Source: Tubulinosema ratisbonensis
Lineage: Eukaryota > Microsporidia > Tubulinosematidae
DNA length: 10,116 nt
Assembly: GCA_004000155.1 (NCBI GenBank)
Contig: RCSS01000112.1
Location: 311-10,426, forward strand
Reading direction: 5' to 3'
Positions within the stretch are counted from its first letter, which is position 1. Each line of letters starts with the position of its first letter. Made by a program: the position numbers and the translations under genes. The notes below the pieces were generated by a model that saw nothing but the letters and a program-made list of their open reading frames with translations, had not been told where the DNA came from and did no database searches. This document shows positions 1 to 6,467 of the stretch, in pieces.

Positions 1-875
1 ANNAAATCNTAANNATGTCGATTAATTTCATTCATNTTTTNAAATANAAAATANAAAGATATATATTATTAACATGGTTCTTAAGTGCTTTGCTCAAAAA
101 AACTAATAAGCATTTTNAGTAAATTTTTTCNGCANTTGAATAATTNTAAAAAAAGTGTAAAATATTTAANTTATTTAGTTTCANAAAATTTTTTCTTTAT
201 TGTTGTTTTATATTTTTTAACCNATAGCCGTCAANAATTNAGTTTATNATNNTTTTTTATATCTGGAATGACANTTGTNTTAATTAAATAAATCTTATTC
301 AGCACTAAACTTTTCAAAATTNATTATTTATTNTTGTGTTTTTNGTAAATAATTTTAAAAATACNNAAATTNATTTGAAATTATCATCAGCTACGTAGTG
401 TACCTGAAAGATTTNACAAACNGTTTAAAGGTAGTAAACCTTTGTTTAANAATAGGNCTTTTTTAAACCTTTTTTGCTNGAGTTTTGTGAAATCGCTTGT
501 TAGAANAAAAATAATATCATNTTATCGATACCCGAAACATTATTATTAAAATATTTCTGAAATAGAATNAAAGACAACATAGTTACATTCATTTGCATGC
601 ACTAATNAAAATNAGATGATCGATTGNAGTAAACCTTGGTTTAAAAATATTAAATTACAATCATTATTTAAATTCTAAACATAAATTAAAGTTTTAAAAA
701 ATAAGAATTTAATATTTTATTTTAAAATATTATTTCAGAAAATTATGTAAAGAAAAAATAAATGCTGTTAAATTCTTATTTATTAAAAAATTAAAATAAT
801 AAAAGACATTTAAAATTGGAATTTTAGAAAAAGAAAAATAATTAAAAATTGCATNNNTTAACAACGTAATAACAT
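1..875. other. AT-rich, N-rich stretch with no supported gene
   Basis: This lies downstream of the H2B gene. It is strongly AT-rich and contains dozens of isolated N bases up to about position 640, typical of a poorly covered contig end. The only open frame of any length (85-291, +) is peppered with undetermined codons and has no recognisable motif or C-rich start signal, so it is not called. A 22-base repeat (433-454 and 628-649) is the only internal structure I see. No tRNA T-arm signature or other RNA gene was found by eye. Confidence 0.6.
433..649. repeat. Two dispersed copies of a 22-base direct repeat
   Basis: The copies are 433-454 and 628-649. Both begin AGTAAACCTT and continue TTTAA-A-ATA, with one certain mismatch (T versus G at repeat position 11) and one N. 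The second copy contains the short hairpin arms AAACC and GGTTT. They are in direct orientation about 195 bases apart. They may be remnants of a mobile element or a local duplication; nothing coding surrounds them. Confidence 0.5.
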
Positions 876-884
876 TTATTTATT
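875..884 (-). terminator. Candidate polyadenylation signals overlapping the H2B stop
   Basis: On the minus strand AATAAA occurs twice, at 884-879 (the last two sense codons AAT AAA) and at 880-875 (overlapping the TAA stop). Signals overlapping or abutting the stop fit the very short 3' ends of microsporidian genes. AATAAA is common by chance in DNA this AT-rich, so the call is tentative. Confidence 0.35.
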
Positions 885-1298
885 TTCAGATTTCTTCTGT
901 TGCTTCTCAATTCTTCCTTCAAATTCTGATTTGATAAAAGAAGCAAATTCTCCTGGGAACAACAAATCAACTGCTCTTTGAATTTCCTTGTAACCAATAG
1001 TCTCTCTGTTGGTGTACTCTACTAAATCAAGTGCTTTAGCTGCAATAAGGTCAATAAAATGTGGAATAAGCTGTGAAACAACATTCATTGTGATTGTGGC
1101 TGCCTGTAATGGGTTCTGTGGTCTAGCATTCTTCACAATCTTTTTAGCTGCAGTTCTAAACATAAGATAGTATGGTGTGGACTCTACTTCTCTCTTTTTT
1201 GGTTTTGACTCTCCTGTTCCAGGTGTTCCTTGAGATGATGGGGCTTTTCCTACTCCTACTGGTTTCTTTGATGCTGGTGCCTTTTGTCCTTTTTTCAT
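876..1298 (-). CDS. Histone H2B (diverged, microsporidian type)
   Basis: Core histone that pairs with H2A in the nucleosome and packages nuclear DNA. The 140-residue product has a basic, Lys/Pro/Gly-rich N-tail (residues 1-38, with KPKKR at 32-36), then a histone fold at about 42-113: YYLMF opens helix 1, MN at 71-72 lies in helix 2, and TNRETI and YKEIQRAVDLLFPGE at 103-117 match H2B loop 2, helix 3 and the LLLPGEL signature. A C-terminal helix follows. Lys132 lines up with the H2B lysine that is ubiquitinated in yeast and animals (K123/K120). Length is slightly above the usual 125-130. The ATG at 1298 is supported by CCCCT two bases upstream. The gene is more GC-rich than its surroundings, as expected for a highly expressed gene. 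It is transcribed away from the coiled-coil gene. H2A, H3 and H4 are less likely because the PGE motif and the helix 3 pattern are specific to H2B. Confidence 0.93.
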   Translation of the reverse strand: MKKGQKAPASKKPVGVGKAPSSQGTPGTGESKPKKREVESTPYYLMFRTAAKKIVKNARPQNPLQAATITMNVVSQLIPHFIDLIAAKALDLVEYTNRETIGYKEIQRAVDLLFPGEFASFIKSEFEGRIEKQQKKSENK

Positions 1299-1309
1299 TG
1301 AGGGGTATA
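1299..1309 (-). promoter_or_regulatory. C-rich start-proximal motif of H2B
   Basis: Reading toward the ATG on the minus strand the sequence is TATACCCCTCA and then ATG. A CCC-like motif just before the start codon is a known microsporidian transcription/start signal, strongest in highly expressed genes. It fixes the H2B start and implies a 5' UTR of only a few bases. Confidence 0.7.
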
Positions 1310-1320
1310 AAAAATCTTTA

Positions 1321-1326
1321 TTTATA
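1321..1326 (-). promoter_or_regulatory. TATA-like element of H2B
   Basis: TATAAA on the minus strand, about 23-28 bases before the ATG. The spacing is sensible if transcription starts at or near the C-rich motif. The AT-rich background limits confidence. Confidence 0.4.
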
Positions 1327-1343
1327 TTTTAATTTGGAGGGAG

Positions 1344-1352
1344 AAAACGCGG
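1344..1352 (-). promoter_or_regulatory. ACGCG-type (MCB/E2F-like) site upstream of H2B
   Basis: AAAACGCGG on the plus strand (CCGCGTTTT toward H2B) holds an ACGCG core about 50 bases before the ATG, inside a locally GC-rich patch (1335-1354). ACGCG is the core of the fungal MluI cell-cycle box bound by MBF, and E2F sites are similar. Histone genes are normally S-phase expressed, so a cell-cycle role is plausible but is inferred. Confidence 0.4.
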
Positions 1353-1400
1353 TTGTTTCAAATTTTATTTTTTAAATTTTAGAAGAAAAAGACAATTTTT

Positions 1401-1472
1401 ATTGGTTATTTTTTTAATTTTAGTAAAAAGAATTTTTAAAATTCTTAGGAATAGGAAAGTGTTTTTGATTGG
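1401..1472 (-). promoter_or_regulatory. Pair of CCAAT boxes in the H2B promoter
   Basis: ATTGG at 1401-1405 and 1468-1472 reads as AACCAATAA and AGCCAATCA on the H2B strand. The second closely matches the NF-Y/HAP consensus RRCCAATSR. They lie about 105 and 172 bases before the H2B ATG. Paired CCAAT boxes are typical of histone promoters in other eukaryotes. They also sit 50-120 bases ahead of the divergent coiled-coil gene and could serve both. Confidence 0.4.
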
Positions 1473-1515
1473 CTAATTTTTAAAATCTTAATTTATTAAT
1501 TTATTTTTATTTATT

Positions 1516-1521
1516 TTACCT
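1516..1521 (+). promoter_or_regulatory. C-rich start-proximal motif of the coiled-coil gene
   Basis: TTACCT lies directly before the ATG at 1522. It is a weak (CC only) version of the CCC-like signal seen before H2B, and matches the TACC preceding the gene at 6459. Confidence 0.4.
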
Positions 1522-2613
1522 ATGAAAGAATATTTAAAATCTGCAAACAAGACAAGATCATTAGAACAGACACNNNNAACNTNANANTNCAAACAATCAG
1601 AGATACAAAAAGAAGAATCAATGGCACAATTACATCATATACAAAGTATCACTTGTGAATTAGAAGAAACTAAATCCTTACATGCAAAAATGATAGCAGA
1701 AAACATGAAACTAAAACAATCATCCTTTGAAAACGAAGATAAATCAAAAGAAATCACAAATTTGAAGAAATTAAATGACAAATTTATAAAAGAAATTAAC
1801 AATCAAGCCAACGAAATGAAAAAATTTAAAATACAATTTGAAGATTTAGAAAATGAAAATAAAAAATTAAAAGATGAAATTAAAAATTTAACTAAAGAAG
1901 CAAATTTTTGCAAAAAAGAATTTGAAATTTTGAAAAANGAGAATGAAATTTTAAAAACACAAAATTTATCAACAAAAAAAGCGGTCACAAATAAAAAAAA
2001 TAAAAAACAACAACTGAGTGAAGCAGAGCTTGAATTAAAAGAAGAAGTAAAAGAATTGGCAAGGATTAATTCTGATTTTATTAATGAGATCAATTCTTTA
2101 AAGGAAAAAATTGAAAAATTAAAACAAGAAAAAAAGAAACAACCTACAGGTAAAAAAAAGAAGCCCAGTTTTGCTTATGAAGTTTTGACCCAAGAGTCGT
2201 CTTTTAGTGAAAATAAAAACAAAACTACCAGTGAAAACACAGAAGATTATTTAAAAAACAATGACTTTCTAGAAGAGAAACTGACCAAAAATAAGTTAAC
2301 AAAACCAATCAAAAATAAAAATGTAAAATTTAACAAAGTAAACTTAGCAAAACCTCAACCTGTCAAACCTATCAAAAAAACCAAAAATAAAATTAAAGTA
2401 GAAAAGGATTTGTTACAAAATGAAAAACTATCCTCTGATGAAAATTCCTTAGGTTCTTTAGAAAAATTGGCAAATAAATCACAAATTAATTATGGGTTTA
2501 ACACTACGCTTAATAAAGTTACACCTTTACCTCCTAAAGAAAACAACTTTAACAAGAAAACTAACTTTTTTGATAATGCTACTTTTTCGTACAATTCTCC
2601 TTTCAAAAAATAG
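1522..2613 (+). CDS. Coiled-coil protein of unknown function
   Basis: I do not recognise a family. The 363-residue product is Lys/Glu/Asn-rich. Residues about 27-147 and 163-206 show heptad-like spacing of Leu/Ile/Phe with charged neighbours and look like long coiled coils. A basic linker (K-rich, about 203-214) leads to a disordered, polar C-terminal half with repeated KxxKP segments and an end rich in Asn and Phe. There is no signal peptide or membrane segment. A related segment occurs twice, at residues 83-103 and 181-201 (NDKFIKEIN and NSDFINEIN), exactly 98 residues or 14 heptads apart. Residues 18-23 are undetermined because of Ns at 1574-1589. The ATG is the first after an in-frame TAA at 1489 and follows TTACCT. 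Cytoskeletal, kinetochore or spindle-pole scaffolds are possible, but nothing here decides. Confidence 0.75.
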   Translation: MKEYLKSANKTRSLEQTXXXXXXKQSEIQKEESMAQLHHIQSITCELEETKSLHAKMIAENMKLKQSSFENEDKSKEITNLKKLNDKFIKEINNQANEMKKFKIQFEDLENENKKLKDEIKNLTKEANFCKKEFEILKXENEILKTQNLSTKKAVTNKKNKKQQLSEAELELKEEVKELARINSDFINEINSLKEKIEKLKQEKKKQPTGKKKKPSFAYEVLTQESSFSENKNKTTSENTEDYLKNNDFLEEKLTKNKLTKPIKNKNVKFNKVNLAKPQPVKPIKKTKNKIKVEKDLLQNEKLSSDENSLGSLEKLANKSQINYGFNTTLNKVTPLPPKENNFNKKTNFFDNATFSYNSPFKK

Positions 2614-2662
2614 TAAATTAAATTTGTTTTTTTAATTTTATTTTAAAAAATATTTTTTTAGC

Positions 2663-4159
2663 ATGAAAGGAGAGGAAGCTTTCAAAGAATATTACAAGTT
2701 TGATGAAAAGACAATGAATTTATTAAAATCACCACAAATTAAGACTTTTAGAATTAATAGAAGCAATTCACTTCATAAGAGAGTAGAAGAGTTTGTTAGA
2801 GGATCAGGGTGTACAACTCATCAACTGATTAATGATTTATACATTTTACCCAAGCAAATTAACTATTACAAAGGATGGGAAAATGAAAGAAAAAAAGAAC
2901 TAAGAATGACAGCCTCTCAAGATAATAAAATTTTAACAGATACACCCCCTGAAAACAAAGAATTAAAACAAATTAAAAAAATGTTTTCACTACTAGCAGA
3001 TTCAGGATTAATTTACTACCAAGAAATTTCTTCATTTTTACCAGTACATTTACTAAANGTACAAAAAAATCATAAAGTTTTAGATATGTGCAGTGCACCA
3101 GGAAGTAAAACCACACAACTGATAAATTTAACAAATTTTTTAGTGGCGAATGAGCCAAATAATAAAAGAAGAAATGTTTTGGTAACCAATACAAGTAAAT
3201 TTACCACAAATAACTTAGTGATTACCACTTATGATGCAAGATATTTTCCTTTACAAATCAAATTTGACAGAATCCTTTGTGACGTACCATGTTCCTCTGA
3301 TGGTACCATCAGAAAAGATCCTTCAATCCTTTTTGATTGGTCAATTAGTAAATCAAAAGGTATCAGTCAATTACAATTACAAATTTTACGAAGAGGTCTA
3401 AAATTACTCAAAGATGATGGTATTTTAGTTTATTCTACTTGTACATTTAATCAATTAGAAAATGAAAATGTTTTAGAAGAAGCTTTAACTGAAGAATATG
3501 AGATAATTAATGTAAATGATTCATTAAAAGGGTTATGTTTTACTAATGGGAATACTTTTAAAACTAAGAATGCCGTAAGGATACTTCCTAATGGAGAGGA
3601 TACAGGTGGATTCTTTATTAGTGTTATTAGAAAAGAAAATATAATAAGTACTAATTTAACTGATCATTCTAATATTTCTAATAATACCAATTTAAATAAT
3701 CCAACTAATATTTTAAATGAGAATATTTCATATTTTTACAATAATATTATAAATAATAATCCAATAAATGATTTGATAAGTAATTCAATTAATGATAATT
3801 TTTCTTTTATTAAATCTTCTAATAATTCTATTAGGTTAATTAATAAAGAAATGTTAGAAATATTAAATTATAACATTGATTTATTTGGTATTAAAGTATT
3901 TGATTTAATAAAGATAAATAATAATAAAATATTCAGACCTCTTTTACTGAAGAATGATTATTTGATCAGTAAAGAAATACTTTACTCTTTGCTTAAGAAT
4001 GAAATAATATTTTACAAAAGTGATTTTATTGGATTTAAAGGAGTATTTTATGAGGATATTAATTTTATTTGTTATTTTACTGGGAATAAACTTAAAGCTT
4101 ATGTTAATAATAAATATAAAGAAATGTTATTAGCATTGGTATTTAATGAATTTAGTTGA
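2663..4159 (+). CDS. TRM4: tRNA (cytosine-5-)-methyltransferase, Trm4/NSUN2 family
   Basis: S-adenosylmethionine-dependent RNA methyltransferase that makes 5-methylcytosine in tRNA (Trm4/Ncl1 in yeast, NSUN2 in animals), normally nuclear. Of 498 residues, the Rossmann methyltransferase domain covers about 105-325: SAM-binding motif DMCSAPGSKT at 141-150, an acidic Asp at 191 (YDARYFP), motif IV DVPCSSDGT at 207-215 with Cys210, and motif VI YSTCT with Cys260. In this family Cys260 is the catalytic nucleophile and Cys210 assists product release. DGTIRKDP and TGGFFISV are characteristic of Trm4 rather than Nop2. The N-terminal part (1-60) resembles the family's region with TFRI. An Asn/Ser/Ile-rich low-complexity insert fills 330-395. 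The protein is shorter than yeast Trm4 (684), as usual in microsporidia. Residue 132 is undetermined. The start is 49 bases after the previous gene and lacks the C-rich motif; the preceding sequence is TTTTTTTAGC. Confidence 0.93.
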   Translation: MKGEEAFKEYYKFDEKTMNLLKSPQIKTFRINRSNSLHKRVEEFVRGSGCTTHQLINDLYILPKQINYYKGWENERKKELRMTASQDNKILTDTPPENKELKQIKKMFSLLADSGLIYYQEISSFLPVHLLXVQKNHKVLDMCSAPGSKTTQLINLTNFLVANEPNNKRRNVLVTNTSKFTTNNLVITTYDARYFPLQIKFDRILCDVPCSSDGTIRKDPSILFDWSISKSKGISQLQLQILRRGLKLLKDDGILVYSTCTFNQLENENVLEEALTEEYEIINVNDSLKGLCFTNGNTFKTKNAVRILPNGEDTGGFFISVIRKENIISTNLTDHSNISNNTNLNNPTNILNENISYFYNNIINNNPINDLISNSINDNFSFIKSSNNSIRLINKEMLEILNYNIDLFGIKVFDLIKINNNKIFRPLLLKNDYLISKEILYSLLKNEIIFYKSDFIGFKGVFYEDINFICYFTGNKLKAYVNNKYKEMLLALVFNEFS

Positions 4160-4164
4160 ATAAA
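4159..4164 (+). terminator. Candidate polyadenylation signal after TRM4
   Basis: AATAAA begins on the last base of the TGA stop codon, the same stop-overlapping arrangement as for H2B. Chance occurrence is possible in this AT-rich sequence. Confidence 0.35.
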
Positions 4165-4177
4165 ATAAATTTAATTT

Positions 4178-4218
4178 TACTTTATTTTATTTTATTTTAT
4201 TTTGATTTGATTTGATTT
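4178..4218. repeat. Pentanucleotide microsatellite, TTTAT then TTTGA units
   Basis: About five TTTTA/TTTAT units are followed by three TTTGA units, an interrupted five-base microsatellite in the spacer between the convergent TRM4 and Nudix genes. It adjoins the 37-base tandem duplication. Replication slippage is the simplest origin. Confidence 0.85.
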
Positions 4219-4223
4219 ATTAA

Positions 4224-4297
4224 TTTATCTCTTTTTTGATATTACTTCTTTATTTATTATTTTATCTCTTTTTTGATATTACTTCTTTATTTATTAT
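4224..4297. repeat. Perfect 37-base tandem duplication
   Basis: Positions 4224-4260 and 4261-4297 are identical base for base; each begins TTTATCTCTTTTTTG and ends TTTATTTATTAT. The copy number (two here) is probably polymorphic. It ends five bases before the Nudix stop codon and so lies within the likely 3' ends of both convergent genes. Confidence 0.95.
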
Positions 4298-4302
4298 TTT
4301 AA

Positions 4303-4727
4303 TTAAATAAATTCACACTCCTTGATTACTAATTTATCAGAATCAAATGTTAACATTTCTAAAGCTTCTTCCTTTGTACACTCTAAATTTATAAAATCTT
4401 CATCCTCTTCTTGTGTGTTGTTATATTTTTCTTCCGATGCCACAGCCATAAACCAAAAAATAATTTTATTTCCTTGTTTATTTTTTCTTATATAGTCATA
4501 CAAAATGGNTNTTTGGAAATGGTTNTACAATTATATCCNGTCTCTTCATANGTCTCTCTTTCAGCAGTNTCAATTAAACTTTCTTTTTTCTCTAATTTTC
4601 CTTTTGGTAAAACTATTTCATTTGTTTTATTATTTTTTAAAAGTATTATTTTATTATTCTTTTTTAGCAAAGTGCCAGCACACAAAATTAAATTACTAAG
4701 CTTAAAGTGACTGAATACATCTTGCAT
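4303..4727 (-). CDS. Nudix hydrolase, split by an apparent frameshift
   Basis: Nudix enzymes hydrolyse nucleoside or inositol diphosphate-linked substrates. The N-terminal part (from ATG 4727) carries the Nudix box at residues 43-65: G43, E49, R57-E58, E61-E62 and G64-Y65 fit GX5EX7REUXEEXGU, and these glutamates bind the metal. The preceding AGTLLKK...IVLPKGK resembles eukaryotic diphosphoinositol-polyphosphate/diadenosine-polyphosphate hydrolases (Aps1/DIPP-like), but the substrate is not determined. That frame stops at 4488. The rest of the fold (IIFWFMA and the acidic stretch through TKEEALEMLTFDSD) continues in another frame to the TAA at 4303. The break falls at about 4500-4530, where Ns at 4509, 4511, 4525, 4539, 4551 and 4569 suggest bad base calls rather than a true mutation. 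The joined length would be about 140 residues, normal for the family. It is convergent with TRM4. Confidence 0.8.
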
Positions 4728-4742
4728 AATAAAAAACCCTTT
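4728..4742 (-). promoter_or_regulatory. GGG-like start-proximal motif of the Nudix gene
   Basis: On the minus strand AAAGGGTTTTTTATT precedes the ATG, with GGG (4739-4737) about ten bases upstream. Microsporidian start-proximal signals occur in CCC-like and GGG-like forms. This supports the ATG at 4727 as the true start. Confidence 0.5.
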
Positions 4743-4773
4743 ATGTTTTATTTATTTTTTACAAATAAAAATA

Positions 4774-5046
4774 TTAAATGATTATTTTTTTTAAATTAAT
4801 ACTTTTTTTGGAATTATGCTTTTTTTGTAGATAATAATAATTATTTAATTTTAAAAGATCTGCCTAAAAGTCATCTGTTCTTAAGAAATATTCTATGAAG
4901 AAAATTCTTTTGTGAAGGTCAGATTAAAGATTGTCTTCTCTATTTACCTTATAGGCAGGTGTAATATTGTATTTTCATAAAAAATCTTCTTCGTTGTTTA
5001 TTTTTGTTTCTTCCAGCATGATAAATTGATGAATTTTTTTATACAT
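4774..5046 (-). pseudogene. Decayed coding sequence, about 90 codons with three internal stops
   Basis: From ATG 5046 to TAA 4774-4776 one frame reads as plausible protein (for example NITPAYKVNREDNL, DLHKRIFFIEYFLRTDDF, NNYYYLQKKHN) but is cut by TGA at 4975-4977, TAA at 4924-4926 and TAG at 4864-4866. Its core, 4851-4960, has 33 G+C in 110 bases (30%), against 10 in 110 (9%) at 4741-4850, so the compositional edge is sharp. I do not recognise the protein. No C-rich motif precedes the ATG. Stops are frequent by chance in AT-rich DNA, so the protein-like reading is suggestive only. A non-coding RNA is the main alternative, since CTGCCTA at 4860-4866 is complementary to TAGGCAG at 4952-4958. 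Confidence 0.4.
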
Positions 5047-5136
5047 TAATTTATTTTTAATTTAATATTTTTATTGCAATTTTTTTGCATCGTTGTAAAT
5101 TATTTTACTAAAAAATTTACGACTAAATATAAAAAA

Positions 5137-5289
5137 TCAATGCCCATACAAATCTGAATCATGATCACAAACACATCTACTTTTTAAAAACAATATCGCA
5201 TTTTTCCTGGTTTCTTTTAATTTATTAAAATCGTAGCTGGGTCGAGTATTTGTTAATTTAAAATCAAATTTTTTAATTTTTATTTGATT
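5137..5289 (-). pseudogene. Second coding remnant, same frame as the one downstream
   Basis: Between in-frame stops at 5290-5292 and 5137-5139 an open stretch of 50 codons includes RPSYDFNKLKETRKNAILF and SRCVCDHDSDLYGH, a composition more like real protein than AT noise. It has no ATG and ends in TGA. GC at 5141-5250 is about 31% by count, against about 14% at 5251-5360. It lies in the same reading frame as the remnant at 4774-5046, separated by four stops, so both may derive from one gene on the minus strand. I see only a faint resemblance (an LKE motif) to the paralogous proteins upstream, not enough to join them to that family. Confidence 0.35.
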
Positions 5290-5292
5290 TTA

Positions 5293-5604
5293 TAAAATGC
5301 TCACTTTAGATTAAGTAATATTTAAATTAAAATCTTTTATATTTAGTGCAATTTTTAGACCAAATAAAAATTTTATTTAACAACATTGTGAATTAATACT
5401 TATCTTAAGTTTTAGTAAGAGTTTAAGTGTTACTGTGAAGTAATTAACATAGGAATTTTAACCCATTTATTAAATAACTTAAGATAATTTTATTTATAGA
5501 ATATCATTTTTATTTTATAAAATTAAAACGTTTTTTTTTGCAATTTTTGTTAAAAAATGTTTTATTTTATACTTTGTTTAAAAGAAAGTTTAATTTTCTA
5601 ATTT
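5293..5604. other. AT-rich spacer, no gene seen
   Basis: This lies downstream of the Cys-rich gene that ends at 5605. GC is low with a mild rise around 5390-5470. Minus-strand frames there hold short protein-like scraps interrupted every few codons, which may continue the decayed region but cannot be called. Confidence 0.4.
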
Positions 5605-6459
5605 TTATAAAAAGAAATACCTTAATCCTTCTAACATTCTTAATTCAAATTTTAATTTAGTGTAATCAGAAACCTCTTTATCCCACTTAGGATTAAATAT
5701 AGTCGCAGCATTTTCTAAACAAGTTTTTGCCTCTTTTAACGTGCTAAATTTAAAATCCTGTTTTTTCCATTTATCGGTAGCATCAACTATATTTTTCTTA
5801 TTAAAACAACAATCTTGACCTTCTATTGTTAAAATACATTTTTTAGATTCTACACTATCTCTTGTAAATTTCTCAAATAAATTACTCATAAAACTTGTGT
5901 AGATAACAAATAAACATGCATTAGCTTCGTCTTTTGTAAAATTATGAAATATTGTGCATGTAATCATCCACATCTGGCTTCTTTTAACGGCGTTTTTAGA
6001 TTTTTTTCTTTGATCTTTTATATATTTGGCTGTCAGTGGCACTAAAGGAGGTCTCACAAATCCGCTAAAAATTTTTGCTTCAGGTTTTAATTCTTTTTTA
6101 AGATCTTTTATAATTTTTCTTAGTTCAATTGGGGTGCATCCTTGTAATGAGATTATTTCAGGGCGGTACATTTTTTCCACTTTTTCATAACATTCTTCTG
6201 CGGTACAATCTCTAAAAGCAGCCTGATCTTGATAAGACATTTGTGATAATTTTGGATTTTTACCATCAGTTATAGGAGACGCTATTGGTTTTTCATTTTT
6301 TGATAAATCATCTCTTAATTCAAATGGTTCTTTACATACCGAGACACAATCTTCCTCTTTTTGATTTACTTGTTCTTTACTTGTACAATCGAGAGAAGTC
6401 TCTTGATCTTCGTATTTACAAGCACATTTTAATTTTGTAAAAAACAAGTAATAAATCAT
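5605..6459 (-). CDS. Cys-rich protein of an unrecognised, locally duplicated family
   Basis: I do not recognise this 284-residue protein. It starts with a short hydrophobic run (MIYYLFF, residues 1-7), a weak candidate signal peptide. A Cys-rich N-terminal region follows (Cys 12, 14, 25, 38, 42, 85, 90 and 108), and then a C-terminal domain of about 112-284 with further Cys at 168, 182, 208, 217, 218 and 247. The domain contains LFVIYTSF (183-190), DKWKKQ (229-234), STLKEA (239-244) and a terminal MLEGLRYFFL (275-284). Residues 112-284 align with the protein encoded at 7282-7839 with one one-residue gap, so the two genes are tandem paralogues on the same strand. The ATG at 6459 is preceded by GTACCGTT, a TACC version of the start-proximal motif. 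Paired cysteines and the hydrophobic start hint at secretion, but this is inference. Confidence 0.75.
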   Translation of the reverse strand: MIYYLFFTKLKCACKYEDQETSLDCTSKEQVNQKEEDCVSVCKEPFELRDDLSKNEKPIASPITDGKNPKLSQMSYQDQAAFRDCTAEECYEKVEKMYRPEIISLQGCTPIELRKIIKDLKKELKPEAKIFSGFVRPPLVPLTAKYIKDQRKKSKNAVKRSQMWMITCTIFHNFTKDEANACLFVIYTSFMSNLFEKFTRDSVESKKCILTIEGQDCCFNKKNIVDATDKWKKQDFKFSTLKEAKTCLENAATIFNPKWDKEVSDYTKLKFELRMLEGLRYFFL

Positions 6460-6467
6460 AACGGTAC
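6460..6467 (-). promoter_or_regulatory. C-rich start-proximal motif of the Cys-rich gene
   Basis: GTACCGTT on the minus strand runs directly into the ATG. TACC recurs before the ATGs at 1522 and (as TACCCC) 1298. It supports this start, though CC alone is a weak form of the motif. Confidence 0.35.

Noticed and set aside
85..291. Plus-strand 68-residue frame near the left end
   Set aside because: Many N-containing codons, Phe/Leu/Ser-rich noise composition, and no start-proximal motif.
1172..1375. Plus-strand 67-residue hydrophobic frame
   Set aside because: Antisense to H2B; its membrane-like composition is an artefact of the complementary strand.
1803..2093. Minus-strand 96-residue frame
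   Set aside because: Antisense shadow of the A-rich coiled-coil gene; Phe/Leu/Ser-rich composition is what the reverse strand of Lys/Glu codons gives.
2973..3194. Minus-strand 73-residue frame
   Set aside because: Overlaps the catalytic domain of the Trm4-like gene, which has clear motifs on the plus strand.
4411..4710. Plus-strand frames over the Nudix gene
   Set aside because: Antisense to a recognisable Nudix box and full of undetermined residues.
4861..4885. U2 snRNA candidate: ATCTGTTCTT matches the conserved U2 segment after the branch-site recognition sequence
   Set aside because: The essential GTAGTA branch-recognition sequence is absent just upstream and no U2 stem I is visible. 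A ten-base AT-rich match can arise by chance.
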